DNA of 48,712 nt from Salpingoeca rosetta (GCF_000188695.1 NW_004754908.1:699809-748520), one strand, 5' to 3'. Positions 15,527 through 34,989 are shown, numbered from the stretch's first letter. The notes: generated by a model from the letters alone, not told the origin. Made by a program: numbers and translations.

Positions 15527-16630
15527 TAGTGTGTGTGTGTGTGTGTGGACACGTGTATTTGTGGATAGCGTTTGTGTCATCCCTTAAGCCTCTTGAGACA
15601 GGCTGAGCGATGTACATGTTTGATGCACGCACCAAGAGCAACCTTGCATGCAAACTCATGCTCTCTTCACCCACCCACTCATCCACTCCACTACACAACA
15701 GCAAGGGAAGACGCCGTTTGCGTACATGCACTCTGGGTGTCCGGTAAATCGGCGAGAGCTGGGTCGTGCCAGCTGGGCCTTCTTGCATACAATGGCAGCG
15801 TACTACCCAGGTCAGGATAGCTGGCACTTTCGCACTTCCCTCATGTGTCACCACACATTGTTTGCAACAGCTGGCGCTGCTGGGCACTACTCATCTCCCG
15901 TATCTGGGCTGTCCCAGCCCCTCCAACGCTCACACACGCACACTACATGTGAACGATAGCGCGATCGACTAACACCACGGCTCGACTTGCCATTGTCCTA
16001 CTTGTCTCTCAATCGCATGTGCAGAAAAGCCGTCGCGACAGGAGCAAGACCGCATGCGCGACTTTATGCATCTCTACGTGCAGCTGTATCCATGCGGCTA
16101 CTGCGGGGACACAACATGGCAGGAGATGATGCGGAACCCGCCCAGGGTGCGCTCATGCAAAGGGGATGGGAGAGGAGGGGGTTGTATGCAAAAGCACGTG
16201 TGTGTGTGTATATGCGTGCGTGTGTGTGTGTGTGTGTTTATGCGTGTGCGTGCGTGCGTGCGGATCGTTTGTGCGTGTATGTGTGCTTATACCATGTGGG
16301 TGCTCGTTCATTCATGATCATCGCCCACCTGACCTGCAGCTTGCAACTCGAAAGGACTTTTCCCTGTGGATGTGTGAGATGCACAATGAAGTCAACGACA
16401 GGTGTGGCTGCTTTGCTCGTTACCTTCCTCTGCTGTATCCCGGGCTGCTGCTTGGTGGCGTTTAATATTTCGAGCTCCTCTGCCATACTCTTTGTCGTCT
16501 AACAACACACACACACACACATACACACACACAACACAACACAATAACCAGGCTTGGAAAGCCGCAGTTTGACTGCTCAAAAGTGGACGAGCGATGGCGC
16601 ACGGGCCCAGCAGACGGCTCATGCAACTAA
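15132..16630 (+). CDS. GFER: FAD-linked sulfhydryl oxidase, Erv1/ALR type, 178 residues
   Basis: Five exons: 15132-15296, 15702-15810, 16025-16146, 16340-16401 and 16552-16630 (TAA). The protein matches the Erv1/ALR fold along its length: a [20 protein letters not shown] block at about 68-87, the FAD-proximal redox pair YPCGYC (Cys115/Cys118), the [11 protein letters not shown]-binding block at 144-151, then LGKPQFDC (Cys160), a KVDERW stretch and a terminal GSCN (Cys177). An N-terminal CLAC pair (Cys27/Cys30) corresponds to the shuttle disulfide of long human ALR (a CRAC motif). In known relatives this enzyme reoxidises Mia40 in the mitochondrial intermembrane space and passes electrons to cytochrome c or oxygen. 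The N-terminal shuttle pair is the animal/fungal arrangement, unlike the C-terminal one of plants. No cleaved presequence is evident, in line with the family. Head to head with the glycosyltransferase gene. Confidence 0.95.
15396..15526. repeat. (GA)n compound array, intronic
   Basis: GAGA/GACA repeats within the first intron of the ALR gene, following a TGTG-rich donor side. Confidence 0.93.
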
Positions 16631-17085
16631 CTCACGCCGCTGCCCATCCTCTGTACCCCACCCTCGCATTCTCCATCTAGCTTCGCACGTAAACACAATC
16701 TCTCTTGCACACAACAGACCAACCAAAGCCATCTTCCTCGCCTCGCCTCGCCCATGCTGCTGCTGCTGCTGCTGCGTGGGTGCAGTGTAACCAACAGCAG
16801 GCCTCTCGTTAACTGCATGCAACCCCTCTCCCCCCCCCAACTTCGCATGCGTCCAACCGTGCCCCCAACAGCCCTTCTTCTCTCCGTCAGCGTCTCCCAC
16901 CCTCCAACCTATAAGCACGAGCACGCGTGCTTCCCTAGTTGGTGCCTTCGCCACGGCGCTGTAAACAGAACAGCGGGTCGCCCTCCACAGGCCTCATGAT
17001 TGTCTGCTGACTGTCCTGGCGCCCTTCCCCATCACCACCGCCCTCTTCTCTCCCACCACCATCCTGCACCAGCTGCTGCTGCTGC
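16631..17085. other. Convergent intergenic region between ALR and SUV4-20-like genes
   Basis: Pyrimidine-rich on the plus strand, with a (CTG)n stretch at about 16754-16774. If the alternative terminal exon of the methyltransferase is used, its Gln/Gly-rich tail would occupy this strand down to about 16940. No other gene seen. Confidence 0.5.
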
Positions 17086-22839
<5,754 letters not shown>

Positions 22840-23740
22840 GCCCTTCGTCCTGCTGGTGGTGCCTGTGGTGCCCTGCCTGCTGTCGTTGCCATCCAGCCAG
22901 CCAAGCCAGCAGCCACAGACAACTAACTTTGCGTGCTTGGCGGCTGCGCGAAAAGTCAAACGAATGAATGTTTTACAAGCAAGCAAACTCGTTCTGGTGT
23001 GGTGTGTGAGTGTGAGTGTGAGTGAGTGAGTGAGTGTGTGTGTGCACCCTGTGTCCTCCCCTCCTCTCGGTCCTCGCCGCCATTTCGTTCACTGTATCAT
23101 ATGTCATGTCATTCAACATGTCACATCTGCTTTCGTCTATGCTCTTCGAACTACGAATGGAGTGCCCATCCCAGGGGTATGCGTGAGGAGGAGGAGGAAA
23201 GAAACAGGGGAAGGGAAGCAAAGGAGGGGAGCAAAGAGAAAAGGAAAGGAAAAGGGTGGCGTTCCCGTTCCACCTCGACCCAACAGTGAGCACAACGTAT
23301 GGTGCTCGCCGCAGTGCGTGGTTGGTTGGTGGAGGGTAAGGGGACAAGGGTTGAGGGATGGAACACAACAAGAACGGCGACGGGAAAAGCAGCAAGCAAA
23401 CACACACACACACGCAAATCAAGCACTCGTGTGTAGCACTGAGGTGGATGAAAAAAGAAAAAGAGACGAGAGACAGCAGCAGCCGCAGCCGTGATGTGAT
23501 GACAAACGAGGCACACAAGCCAGCAGACAAGTCAGAACAAGACAACATAATGGGTGAACGCGTCAGCTGAACCCAGTGTGGGAGAGGAGGAACAGCGACG
23601 ACCAACCGCCATCTTTGTAGCAGCTGGAGAAAGCAGTCAGCCAGTGCATTGCATCGTCCATCTCATCGTCAGCATCCAAGACAGTCATCATCATCGTCGT
23701 CGTCGTCAGCTGTCATCATGCCCAGTGAACCGCAGCTCAT

Positions 23741-23797
<57 letters not shown>

Positions 23798-24062
23798 TTC
23801 CACACACACATTCACACTCCCTCGCTCTTGGTCTCTCACAAGGGCGGACGACAGAAAAACAGAAACAAACCGCAGGCGACCAAACTAACCGACCAAGCAA
23901 TCAATCACATCACATCACATCATCAAGTAAACTCGTCATTCGCCCGCACTGTCCCACAACACATCAAAAACACAATCTCAGTTTCCACCGCGCACGGGCG
24001 AGGGTGCTGGGAAAGAGTTAGAGGTGTAGCTGTGGTTGTAGAGGGGGTGGTGGTTGGGATGC
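22840..24062. other. Intergenic region between AdoMet synthetase 3' end and SUV4-20-like 5' end
   Basis: Should contain the methyltransferase promoter and 5' UTR (22840 to about 23100, minus strand) and the 3' UTR of the synthetase. It holds a purine-rich patch (23185-23260), a pure (TCA)n array at about 23743-23796 and otherwise unremarkable sequence; no open frame here has coding character. Confidence 0.55.
23743..23796. repeat. (TCA)n trinucleotide array
   Basis: About 18 uninterrupted units in the intergenic region upstream of the methyltransferase start. Confidence 0.95.
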
Positions 24063-24882
24063 TTAGAGCTCGAGCTTCTTGGGCTGCTCCCAGGGGAACT
24101 CCTCGCGGCCAAAGTGGCCGTACTTGGCTGTCTTGGAGAAGATGGGCTTCTTCATGTCCAGGTCGCGCACAATCACGCCGGGGCGCAGGTCAAAGTTCTT
24201 GCGGATGATCTTGAGGAGCTCGTTGGGGGACACCTTGCCTGTGCCGTAGTCCTCGACGTGAAGCGAGATGGGCTCGGCAATGCCAATGGCGTAGGAGACC
24301 TGCACCAGGCAGCGGCGCACGAGGCCGGCCTTGACGAGCGACTTGGCGACCCAACGGGCAGCGTAGGCGGCCGAGCGGTCGACCTTGGAGTAGTCCTTGC
24401 CGGAGAAGGCGCCACCGCCGTGGGCGCCCCAGCCGCCGTACGTGTCGACGATGATCTTGCGGCCCGTGAGGCCGGCGTCACCCTGGGGGCCGCCAATGAC
24501 AAAGCGGCCGGACGGGTTGAGGTGGTACTGGGTCTTGTCGTCGAGGAGGTTGGAGGGCACGACGGCCTTGATGACCTTCTCCATGAGGTCGGCGTGGATC
24601 TGCTCGTTGGAGACAAAGTCGGCGTGCTGGGTGGAGATGACAATGGTGTGCACGCGCAGGGGCACGCAGGCGCCGTTGTCGAGCTTGTACTCGATGGTGA
24701 CCTGGGTCTTGGTGTCGGGGCGGGCCCATGGGAGCTCGCCGTCGCGGCGGCACTCAGCCAGACGGCGGTTCAGGGCGTGCGCCAGCTGGCAGGTCAGCGG
24801 CATGCACTCGGGCGTCTCGTCCGTGGCGTAGCCAAACATGATACCCTGTCAACAGCACAAAGGTAAAGGAAAGCAAAACCAA

Positions 24883-24917
<35 letters not shown>

Positions 24918-25729
24918 TTTTGTTGTTGTGGACACGTGCAAGTGTGAGGACAATTGTGGCGCGCATGGACGCATGCACACGCACTGGCATGCGGATGCAC
25001 ACATGTGGACACACGCGCAAGCAAATGCACACAACTGACGGACGCATGCACACGCGCGCACCTGGTCACCGGCACCAATGTTCTCCTCGCTCTTGCCGCG
25101 GCCGTCCTTGTCCACACCCTGGGAGATGTCGGCGCTCTGCTGCTCAATGGCAACGAGGACGTTGCAGGTCTTGTAGTCAAAGCCCTTCTCGTCAGAGTCG
25201 TAGCCAATCTCCTTGATGGTGTCACGAATGACCTTCTGGTAGTCAATGTGGGCGCTGGAGGTGATCTCACCAAAGACCATGATCATGCCGGTCTTGCTAG
25301 CAGTCTCTGCAAGGCCGTGGAAGGGCGTGCAAAGGGGGTTGTTGGTGTCGCGTGAGAGCGTGTGTGTGTGTGTGAGCGTGTGTGTGTGTGTGAGCGTGTG
25401 TGAGTTTCAAGTGGCGAGAGCACGAAGCCAAAAAGCAAAGCATGTGCAGCTGTGAGCCCCAAGGAAGCTCACCGCAAGCGACGCGGGACTCGGGGTCCTG
25501 CTTGAGGCAAGCATCGAGGACGGCGTCAGAGACCTGGTCGCAGATCTTGTCTGCATGCGTGTGCGTGTGCGTGTGTGTGTGCGTGAGGAGCAGAGACAGT
25601 GTGTGTTGTGTCAGTGCACTGCCACGTGAGACGAGAATGCGCTGCTGAGACGAGACTGCTGCCACTCGAGACACAATAGAACGCATACAAGACGCGCGAC
25701 AGTCACCATTGCGCGCGCATGCTTCATGC

Positions 25730-25816
<87 letters not shown>

Positions 25817-25901
25817 CCAACAACAACTACGCTCACGCACCGGGGTGACCCTCGCCGACAGACTCGGAGGTGAAGAGGAAGGTGTCGTTCTCAGAGGACA
25901 T
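24063..25901 (-). CDS. MAT: S-adenosylmethionine synthetase (methionine adenosyltransferase), 388 residues
   Basis: Makes S-adenosylmethionine from methionine and ATP. Exons 25841-25901, 25473-25550, 25062-25306 and 24063-24845 (TAA) total 1167 nt. Diagnostic motifs: [15 protein letters not shown] at about residue 16, created by joining exons 1 and 2; [16 protein letters not shown] at about 124, created by joining exons 3 and 4; and the Gly-rich loop [18 protein letters not shown] at about 270. Length agrees with the eukaryotic family (about 380-400). There is no targeting peptide, so it is cytosolic. The last exon is unusually GC-rich with strong codon bias (mostly C/G third positions), in line with a highly expressed housekeeping gene, and unlike its neighbours it carries no internal repeats. 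Introns are short; the first carries a pure (CA)n array (25733-25815). The start ATG follows an intergenic interval shared with the TMEM97-like gene. Confidence 0.97.
25733..25815. repeat. (CA)n microsatellite, intronic
   Basis: First intron of the AdoMet synthetase gene. Confidence 0.95.
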
Positions 25902-26942
25902 GGTGCTGTTCAGGCTTGTTGTGGTGGTAGTGGACAGACAGACACACGCACATACACGTGGCAGAGCAAACAAGTTTGGAGAATGTGCGGAACGAGAGAA
26001 AATGGCGTGAGATGAGTTCACCGCGACGCTCACAACTTGCACAGCAAGAACAACCAGCAGCAGCAGCACAGTGAACAAAGCACACAGCAGAGAAAAAACG
26101 CAAAACAAGAACAGCCAACAGCGAAAGAACAGCGGCGACAACAGCAGTGCTGCTACCAACCTCCACCAGCACCACCAAGCACCAAGCTGCCTCAACTCAA
26201 CCACCACTACTGACAAGCCAAGCCAAGCCAAGCCGAGGCGGAGCAAGCAAAGAAGAAGAAGAAGGTGTGCAGTGGCAATACCTCGTGGGCTGGAAAGAGT
26301 CGTCTTCGTCTGTGTTCAACGTGGGCGGAGGGCAGGAGAAATAGTGCGGGAGGTTGTGTGTGTGGCGTGTGTGGACGTGGCACGTTTTTTGTTATCCACC
26401 AAATTTGTCGTGGCGGCGTGGTGCGCAGCGACTTGAAAGAAAATTCGCCATCTTCGATTCGGCGCCAAAATTTGTGGACATTTGACGACACCACAAGTTG
26501 AAACAGCCATGGCGACACCACGACAGCAGGAAAGATGGTGAGGTTGTGTTGTGATGAGTGGGAAGGACGTTTCAGTGGTGAATGAGAGAATGTGTCTGTC
26601 TGTGCGTGTGTCTGTGCGTGTGCATGTGTATGCGTGTGTGTGTGTGTACGTGCATGTCTGTGTGTGTATGCGTGTGTGTGTGTGTGTACGTGCATGTCTG
26701 TGTGCGAGAGTGTCTGTGTGTCTGTGTGTGCGTGTGTGCGTGCATGCATTGTGCGTGTGTGTGTGTGTGTTGTTGTTGTTGTTGTTGTTGTGATCCATTA
26801 CATTACGATGATGGAGGACGTTTCAGTGGCTGCGATCAGGCCAGCAAGTTGTGGCGAGTGCCCAACCAACCCACACCTCCCCCTCTGCCACACACACGCT
26901 CGTCTTTCTCATGCCCTTGTGTGGTGTGTGGCATGTCACATC
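25902..26942. promoter_or_regulatory. Head-to-head interval of the AdoMet synthetase and TMEM97-like genes
   Basis: About 1 kb without a supported exon. The F-proximal half (25902-26280) is A/C-rich with many CAAC/AGCA runs; then comes a unique stretch (26280-26560), then TG-rich repeats and a short (TTG)n run (26766-26790). An in-frame ATG pair near 26808 could be an alternative start for the TMEM97-like gene, but this would give an atypical N-terminus. Confidence 0.45.
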
Positions 26943-27736
26943 ATGATGTGCAGGGAGCGGGCACCGTTCTCGCTGCTTGATTATGTGCACTACGCCTACT
27001 TTGGCTTGCACATTCCCATCAGCTTGTTGATGGACTTCCAGGCCATCGTCCCCCTCAAGTACTTCCCCTCCTTTGCGCAGCGCCTTGGCACCTATTACAA
27101 CAACGAGTACAAGGACCCTCTCATGGCCGCTGATCCAAAGCCAACGTGGTTCAAGTCCTTCATCTGGTGTGAGGCCGGACTGCAGCTGCCTTTCTTTGGC
27201 CTCGCCCTCTACGCAATGCACACGGGCGGGTCCTGGATCCGCATCCCGGGCATCATCTACGGCACCCACGTCGCCACCACCGTCGTTGCCGTCCTTGCCG
27301 AGGTTCTCTGCGGTGAATACGGTCAGATTATGCACTGGCATGCGTGTGTTTGGGTGTGTGTGTATGTGTGTGCGTATGTGTGTGTGTGCGTGCGCGTTGT
27401 ACTTGTATGTGTGTGTGCTTGTATGTGTGTGTGTGCGGGTTGTACTTGTATGTGTGTGTGCTTGTGTGCGTGTTGTGCGTATGCGCGTATGTGTGTTTCT
27501 TGTGGTATGTGCACGTGTGCTTTATCACACAGTTTGCACGTGCCCTCCCTTCCTCACGGCGCCTCGCCCTCACATCCTCACACACTGTCGCCCCTTCAAT
27601 GCTACCACCAGGATTGTCATGGAAGGACAAGGCGTGGCTCGCCAGCGTGTACTTGCCATGGCTCGTCATTCCGCTGACATATGTGTGGAAGCTGGCCTTT
27701 GATCCGCATCCATACCGAAAGCTCAAGCAGGACTGA
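26943..27736 (+). CDS. TMEM97/sigma-2 receptor-like EXPERA-domain membrane protein, about 167 residues
   Basis: Two exons: 26943-27321 and 27612-27736 (TGA 27734-27736). The predicted protein has four hydrophobic segments in the EXPERA arrangement. Family marks include HIPISLLMDFQAIVPLKYFP (Asp31), the EYKDPL block (Asp58) and PTWFKSFIWCEAGLQLPFF; these acidic residues line up with Asp29 and Asp56 of human TMEM97, which bind ligands in the ER membrane. The C-terminus KLKQD resembles a lysine-based ER retrieval signal. Known relatives act in sterol handling and NPC1 stability. The donor could also be nine bases earlier (27312); both options keep phase and differ by three residues. The open frame extends upstream past another ATG pair near 26808, but family length favours 26943. 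Confidence 0.9.
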
Positions 27737-28255
27737 GCCCTGGTCCCGCGCGAGATGGATTCCCAACAGCGCGCTGCTGCTAATGCCTGCTGTCGTTTTG
27801 TTCTTGCGCCTGCACCCTGCAGCCGAAACCTCAGCCGAAACCGCAGCTGTAGCTGCAGCATGTCCCTTCTCGACTCTGCATTATGTCACTTCCCACCTTC
27901 GCTTGCGCCCAAACGTATCCCTTGTGTCGTTTCAACGCACTTCTAATGAGCAGTTACCAGCCAAGAAAGCTACAAAAAGGCACCAGCTCAAACCATGCCA
28001 CGCCAAACCAAGGGGCAGGGGAGAACAGGAGTGGGTATTGTGTGTCGTAACATTTCACTTAATGTGACACCCACACACTCAAAGCGATGACACCGCAACA
28101 AACAGCAAAGAACAACAAAACCAAGAGCAGCAGGAAGAAAGAACATGAAGCGTCTGCATAAGCGCCGATGAACGGTGGAAAGCAACTACCTACGTGCAGA
28201 CGTGGCATGCCATGATACAACCACGAGTGTTGCTTGTTGGTGCTGCTATCAGCGG
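27737..28255. other. Convergent intergenic region between TMEM97-like and DENN/WD40 genes
   Basis: 519 bp with no dinucleotide array and no supported exon; it should hold both 3' UTRs. A short repeat of CCGAAAC and AGCTGTAGC-like words occurs at about 27820-27862. Confidence 0.55.
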
Positions 28256-31200
28256 CTACTTGGTCTGACGTCGTGTTGCTGCGCGGTTACGAGAGTGCCG
28301 CCAGACACTCAGCGTGCCGTCGCCAGAGGCTTTCGTGCGATTGCGTTCGTGAAAGGCAACAAAACCAGGTACAATGGCATGGGATGTGAGGTCGGTGAAA
28401 GGGCAACAAGCAAAAGGGGGGGGGGGAGACGGGAACGCAGAACAAACAGTCTCGCACAAAATCGCAGCACAGACAAACAACCGCACAGACGGGCAGGCAA
28501 AGACAGACACAGACAAGAAAATCACAGACCGACGGACAGACACACATACACACACACAGACAAACTCAGACACAAACACACACACACAGACAAACACACA
28601 CACACACACAGATACGCATGCCGCACCGCTGCCGCTGACGATGCTGGCTGCGTCCTCGGCGTCGTCGAGAACACACAAGCAACGCACGCGGTCCGTGTGT
28701 GCAGAATACTCCATCATGCACGCGTGCGTGACGGGATCAAGCGCATAGATGGACCCGTTGTTGCCTGCTGCCCACATGCACGGCTGTGTGCGCACGATGC
28801 TCGTGAAGCCGCCGCACGACACCGTGAACGACCCCCCATATGCCGCGCGCGACAGCGTGTCCATGTTGCGGATCTCAATGATGCCTGCAGCAACCGAAGT
28901 GTGCGTATGTGTGTGTGTGTTGTGTTTTGTGTGAGTGTGAGTGTGTGTGTGTGTGCGTGCGTGTGTGTTTTGTGTGTGTGTGTGTGCGTGCGTGTGCGTG
29001 TGTGTGGTACGACGTGCGACAATACAACTTATGGACGCTCGGGAACATTGTCACGCATGCACGCCATTGCAGAACCCAACAGCACACAGCCGCACCTTGC
29101 TGCTGCGAGAAGCACCAGATGTCCTTGTCGTTCCCACGCGTGAATCCATTCGCAGCGGCGGTGGTGATGGTCGACCTGTTGGTCATGTGCGTGGTGGTGG
29201 ATTGTGGATGGTGGGTGAGGGCGGGAGGGGGGCAGAAGAGCGGGAGAGGAAGCTTATTTCACTCATGGCACGACGAAGATGCACAACTGTGAATGCGCTC
29301 GTAGTGTGAATAGACACACACACACAGAGGGACAGAGAGAGAGAGAGACAGAGAGACAGAGAGAGCTCTGAGAAAACACACATTTCTACACACATCTACA
29401 CGCATCTACACAAATACACACGGAGCGGCGTGCACAGACCTCAGCTTGCGGTTTGTGTCTGGCATGATGGCGACAGAGGACGTGCGAGACAAGGCATCAT
29501 CGTTATCATAATTGTCGTCGTCGTCGTCGTCATCTTTCAGCAAGAGCATGCAAAGAAAACCAAAAAAAAAAAAAAAAAAACAGTTTCGTGAGCACGACGT
29601 GAATGCGCAAGGCGCTTCCGTGGCACGGCAACGTGGAACAACACAACACACACAGCACACACAGCACACAGCACACAGCCAGACCTTGGTGGATGATGCT
29701 GGCTGATCGCAACCGATGACGTGGAGGTGCCAGCGTCGACGACAATGACGACGCGCGAGCAACAGACCCGCCGCCAGTCGCGCTGCTGTCATCTCCCATG
29801 GCACCAGCTTCGCGGTGCTCATCGTGATCACCATCGCCCTGGCCACCGCTGATGGTGGTGTCGTTGTCGTCGTTGTCGTCGTTGTCGGCGTCGTCATAGT
29901 CGTCAGGCTCCTGAGCGAGTGTTGCGAGGCGGTCCTTCAAATTGCATTTCGCCAGGCCCGCAGTCCGCGACAAGCGACCTGCATTGCGTTGTAGTGTTGT
30001 GTTGTGTGTGACAAGTGTCATGAAACGAATAACAAGACGAGTGCGAGAAGGGGATGCTGCAGTTGTAAACAGACAGCAGCAACGCAACGATGCAGGCGAC
30101 GGCCGTTAGACCGTGACCGTCACTCCTCATGTGAACCTATTGTGTCTCACTTCGTGCGCGGCCAGCGTCCCCAGGTGATGGTGACAGCGCAGCAGACGAC
30201 ACTGACGATGACACTGACGATCGCTGCCGTTCTTGCTCTTGCTGCTGCTGCTTCTGTTGCTGTGAGTCTGCGAGGATCAGGATGCGATCGCCACACCCAA
30301 CCCTGCAGCACATACGCACGCACACGTGGAGGTAAGCAGATGCAAAGAAGGGCGCGCAGAGACACAGAACGTTGCAGTCGGGCTGCGTGCGCTGGAAAAG
30401 AAGTGTGGGAGGGAGAAGCAACACACACACACACACACGCACGCACGCACACATACACACAAACACACACACACGCGCGCGCGCCCAAAACACACGCACA
30501 TCCAAAACACACGCACGCACATACGCACGCACCAGAACGCGTCTGCAAACTTCTGCACGCAGAAGCAGGTGACGCGCTGGCTGGTAATGTCGTTGAGGTT
30601 GAGCGTGTGAATGAGATCACGCGTGTGCGGATTCCAGCAGAACAGAAACCCGTCCAGCCCACAGCCCCACACGCAATTGTCCGCCTGGTGTCAATACGTC
30701 ACATGTGTTTGTGTAGGTGGATGCGTATGTGCACGTGAACCCGTGAGGAAGCAAAATGCGTTCATAAGTGAGCACTGCAACACAAGCCATGGAAAATTAC
30801 GGAACGCGGCCAACAATGAACACACACACACACACGCGCGCGCGCACGCACACACGCGCGGACACAGACACACAGACACACAGACACACAGACACACAGA
30901 CACACAGACACAACATACACAACATACACAACATACACATTCACGAATGCATGCACGCCCGCACCATTGTGAACTTGGTGATGGGTTGTTTAAACGGCAT
31001 TGTCAGCTTCTCCAGAATGCGATACGTTCGAATGTCAATCACCTGCTCGTTCATGCACATGCATGCGGGTGGAAGTGAGCAAGTATTGACAACTTGAACG
31101 TTCACACGTTCTGCAGCACTCACTATGACTGCACAGCAAGACACACACACACACAAACACACAAACACAAACACACATACACACACCACAACATGGCCTT

Positions 31201-34200
31201 GGTCCAACTCACGCATGATTCAAAGTCGAAACCGCTGGACCAGACGGCGTTGCGGCACTTCATGAGGGCGGTGATGCGTTTGGTGTGCGCCTGGATGCAT
31301 GTGTCATCGAGGATGAACGTCGGTAGGACAACAAGTTGGATGGTGCCGTCACCAAGACCGCACCAGAGCTGGTCGCCAGAGTCCGGTGAAAACACATGGA
31401 TGATTCGCTCAACCGTTCGCTTCTTCTCCATGCCCGGACTGCGCGCAGTTAGGGCCAAGGTGTTGGGTGTAGAGGGGTGCATGTGAGGGGAATTGGAACA
31501 ATGCAATGCAAAGTGGCGTTGTAGAGGGGTGATTGATTATTGAGCAGGATGACAACATGGCAACGACAGCAGGCATGGGAACGAGACACCAAGCGCGCGC
31601 ACACACACACACACACGCACACACTCACACACAGTCACATACACACGCACACACACACATACACAGACATATGCACACGCACACACATCCACACATACAC
31701 ACCTGAGGTCGACACCGCCGCGCTCGCGTCTGCGCGAGAGCTGTTGCTTCGCCGGCGCGTTGTGTAGCACCTGGTTCGTGAACAGCGCACGCACCTATAC
31801 GTACGTACGTATGTATGTGTGCAAGCAAGCAAGCAAGCATGTATGCGCGTGCGCGGGGTGCAGTGGGTGAGACGTAGTTGGAATTGGGCCAATAGTGTGA
31901 GCAAGACACCAACATTGCGTCACAGTGGAAGGGTTGGGCCTCGAGTACAACGGGCGCATGTACGCACGTGGCGATTGGCAATGACGTCATCTTCGCTGTC
32001 ACGCGACGGCGGTGTTGTTGAGGTCGTAACCTAACCACAAAACCACACACACACACACACACGCACACACGCACGCACGCACGCACACATGAATGAGCGT
32101 CAATTCAATGACGGGCAAGAATGCGAAGCAAACGCGAGCACGGAAAGTAACCACAGCGACGCGCGCGCGCACACACACATACGCACACGCACGCACACGC
32201 GCACACTCACACATGCTCGCACACACACACACAAACACACACATTAACGTTTACTTTGTGAATTGCGTCGACAAGAAGGATGTTGAGTTTTGCTTCCGAG
32301 AGCAGCTGCGATCCGCGCGTCTGCGTGACCTGTGGACACGGCGAGGGTGCGTGCAAACGTGTGTGCATGTGTACATGTGTGTGTGTGTGCATGTGTGCAT
32401 GAGCGTGCGAGCGTTTGCTTGTGTGCTTATGTGAGCGCAACAAGCAGAATAGGTTCAAAATAAGTGCATGTGTGGCAACCTTGTGTGCGCTGACGAGCTC
32501 GGTGATGAAGTGGAACCACTTGTCCCGCAGACTGAAGAACACAAGTGTCGTTTTCTGTGGTTGTGCGATGTGGGGCGGTGAGCATGACAAGGAGAGAGTA
32601 AGGGAACAAAACAGGGGAGCACAAAGTAGGGGAGCACAAAATGCACGAGCACGTGTGTGTCAAGCAAGCACTCGGGAACACAGTGCACGTGTCACACATA
32701 CACACGCGCGCGCGGCGCTTACGCAGTTGTTTCTGTCGACAATTTGGAGGGCGTCCATATGCGATGAGAGGCGCGTTGCGCGGTATTTCGTTCTCTCCAC
32801 TGTGCGCACCTCCGCCAGTGACAGCAGTTCCCGACAGGATGAATCGCTGCGGGCGAGAAACACGCGTTTGTGTGTGAGAATGAGGCGCCCAAGCTCTCGC
32901 ACTTCCCTCGCGCGCACGCCGGCCTGACACTTGAGCACACTCTCGCCGTGATCAAGCTTCAGCAGCTGCAGTTGTAGCCGCACAGCGTAAGTGAGAGTGA
33001 GAGAGAGAGAGAGAGGTTGTGTGTGTGTGTGATGCGTGCGTGCGTGTGTTAGCAGGATGGAAAATGATTGAGGCACATGACACAAACAGCTGAGATAATC
33101 AAGGCACAAGCAGAACATAGTCTGTGACGGACATACATGTCTCTACAAAGGCGATAGCGTAAACGCACACGCACACACGCACACACGCACTCACCACTTA
33201 TACATACAAATACACACTCTCGCACCCACATACACACACGCGCGCGCACACACATGCATGGTCACGAGCAGAAGAAGCACCTTCTGGACGGAGAGCGGAA
33301 GTTGTGCGCTGTCGTCGCGCAGCTCCTGGAAGAACGCTTGACACACCGCCGCTGGGATGCTGACGTCTGCACACGTTTCGGTTGCATGGCATGGTCGAAT
33401 ACGATCGTGTAAAGAGCTCAGTTACATCCAATACGAGACACTTGACACTCGACACACACACACACACAGAGCACAGCACATGCACGCATACACGCACGTT
33501 CGCATTCACATTCGTAGGCACATTCACGCGTTGACGCTTGTGCGAGCAAGGCGTGGGCTTACTGTCGTGGAAGGAGGAAAGTGCGGTGAATGCCTGCTCA
33601 GCCTTTGCAACCGTGCATGAAACATACGTGGACGTCCAACGCGAAAACGTCCTGCGGTCCATTGGCCCCGTGCACGCTTTCTGCAGTTCCCGGAAGGAGC
33701 GAATCTGCGTGTTGTGCTCGTCTATAACATCATTCGAGAACAGTTTGTGCGTGTGTGCATGAGTGTGTGTGAGGGAAAGTGACGCAAGAACATTGACGTT
33801 GGCACATTCACGCATATCATCACCCGTTCACAGATTAACGCATCCACACAAACACACACACACACACACAGAGGTGGACACCTGGCAGCATGTTGAGCGG
33901 AAGGTCGGCTTGGGTTGCCACTGCCAACATCTGATGTCAAGGAAGACGTGGATGAACAGAGAGGATAAATAAAGGGGGTGGGCGATGCAACCGCACAAAC
34001 ACACACGCGCACACAGCAACACACACACAGCCACACACACAAACACACACAGCCACACACACGAGGCGCACCTTGAAGATTTCCTGCCACATTGGACTGC
34101 GTTTGACAAGGGAGGACTCACGAAGGACCATCTGCTCCACCTCGGACAGGCCCGAAATGATAGCGGCAACGCGTTTAGTCGGGAAACTAATCCCGTCCTC

Positions 34201-34388
34201 GCGCAACTTGTCCAGGTCCTGAAACGCAGGGATGGTCTTTCCCAGGCCGAGCTTGTAGACTGCACGGAGATAGAACAGACTCTTCGATACAGACGTCAGC
34301 TCGCCCGTGTCGTCAGACCCTGGCGTGGTGGTGTCGATTTGAAGTGGTGTGTATGTGTGTGTGTGTGTGTGTGTGCGTGTGTGTGTGC

Positions 34389-34467
<79 letters not shown>

Positions 34468-34921
34468 GCGGAGCATGGAACAAACACGATTGTGCACGCG
34501 TGTGCATTGACAACAGAACACGTGTGCATGCGAGGGGGGTGGCACCTTGCTCTTCCGCTGCGATGGCCTCGTCCAAGATGGCCAGCATGTGCTTGCAGTA
34601 GTCCTGCGGCCGAGCGCACGGAAGCAGGCACCACAACACATGAGATACATGCACACGCGCGTGAACATACACGCAAATACACACACATACGCACAAAACA
34701 TACACTCGCACACACAACGTGCATGACCACAGCCGCCGTTGAATGACTGCAACATGCTACCTGAAATGGGGCGGTGGCTGACGGTTCGCGCGAGAGCGGA
34801 GAGCCAGGAAGAGAACGGAGCCGCTGCCTATGATTGCACACACACACACACACATGCACGAAGACGTGAGCAAGGAAAGAAAAATGAACGCGCATGACTC
34901 GCACACACACACACACACACG

Positions 34922-34989
<68 letters not shown>

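Noticed and set aside
23554..24021. Plus-strand frame in the intergenic region before the AdoMet synthetase 3' end
   Set aside because: Serine- and His-rich translation of the TCA array and flanks; no splice partners, no homology recognised.
29561..29580. Poly-A run on the plus strand as a sign of a retrotransposed copy
   Set aside because: On the minus strand it is the T-rich polypyrimidine tract before the acceptor of exon 29440-29533; no retrogene or target-site duplication is present.
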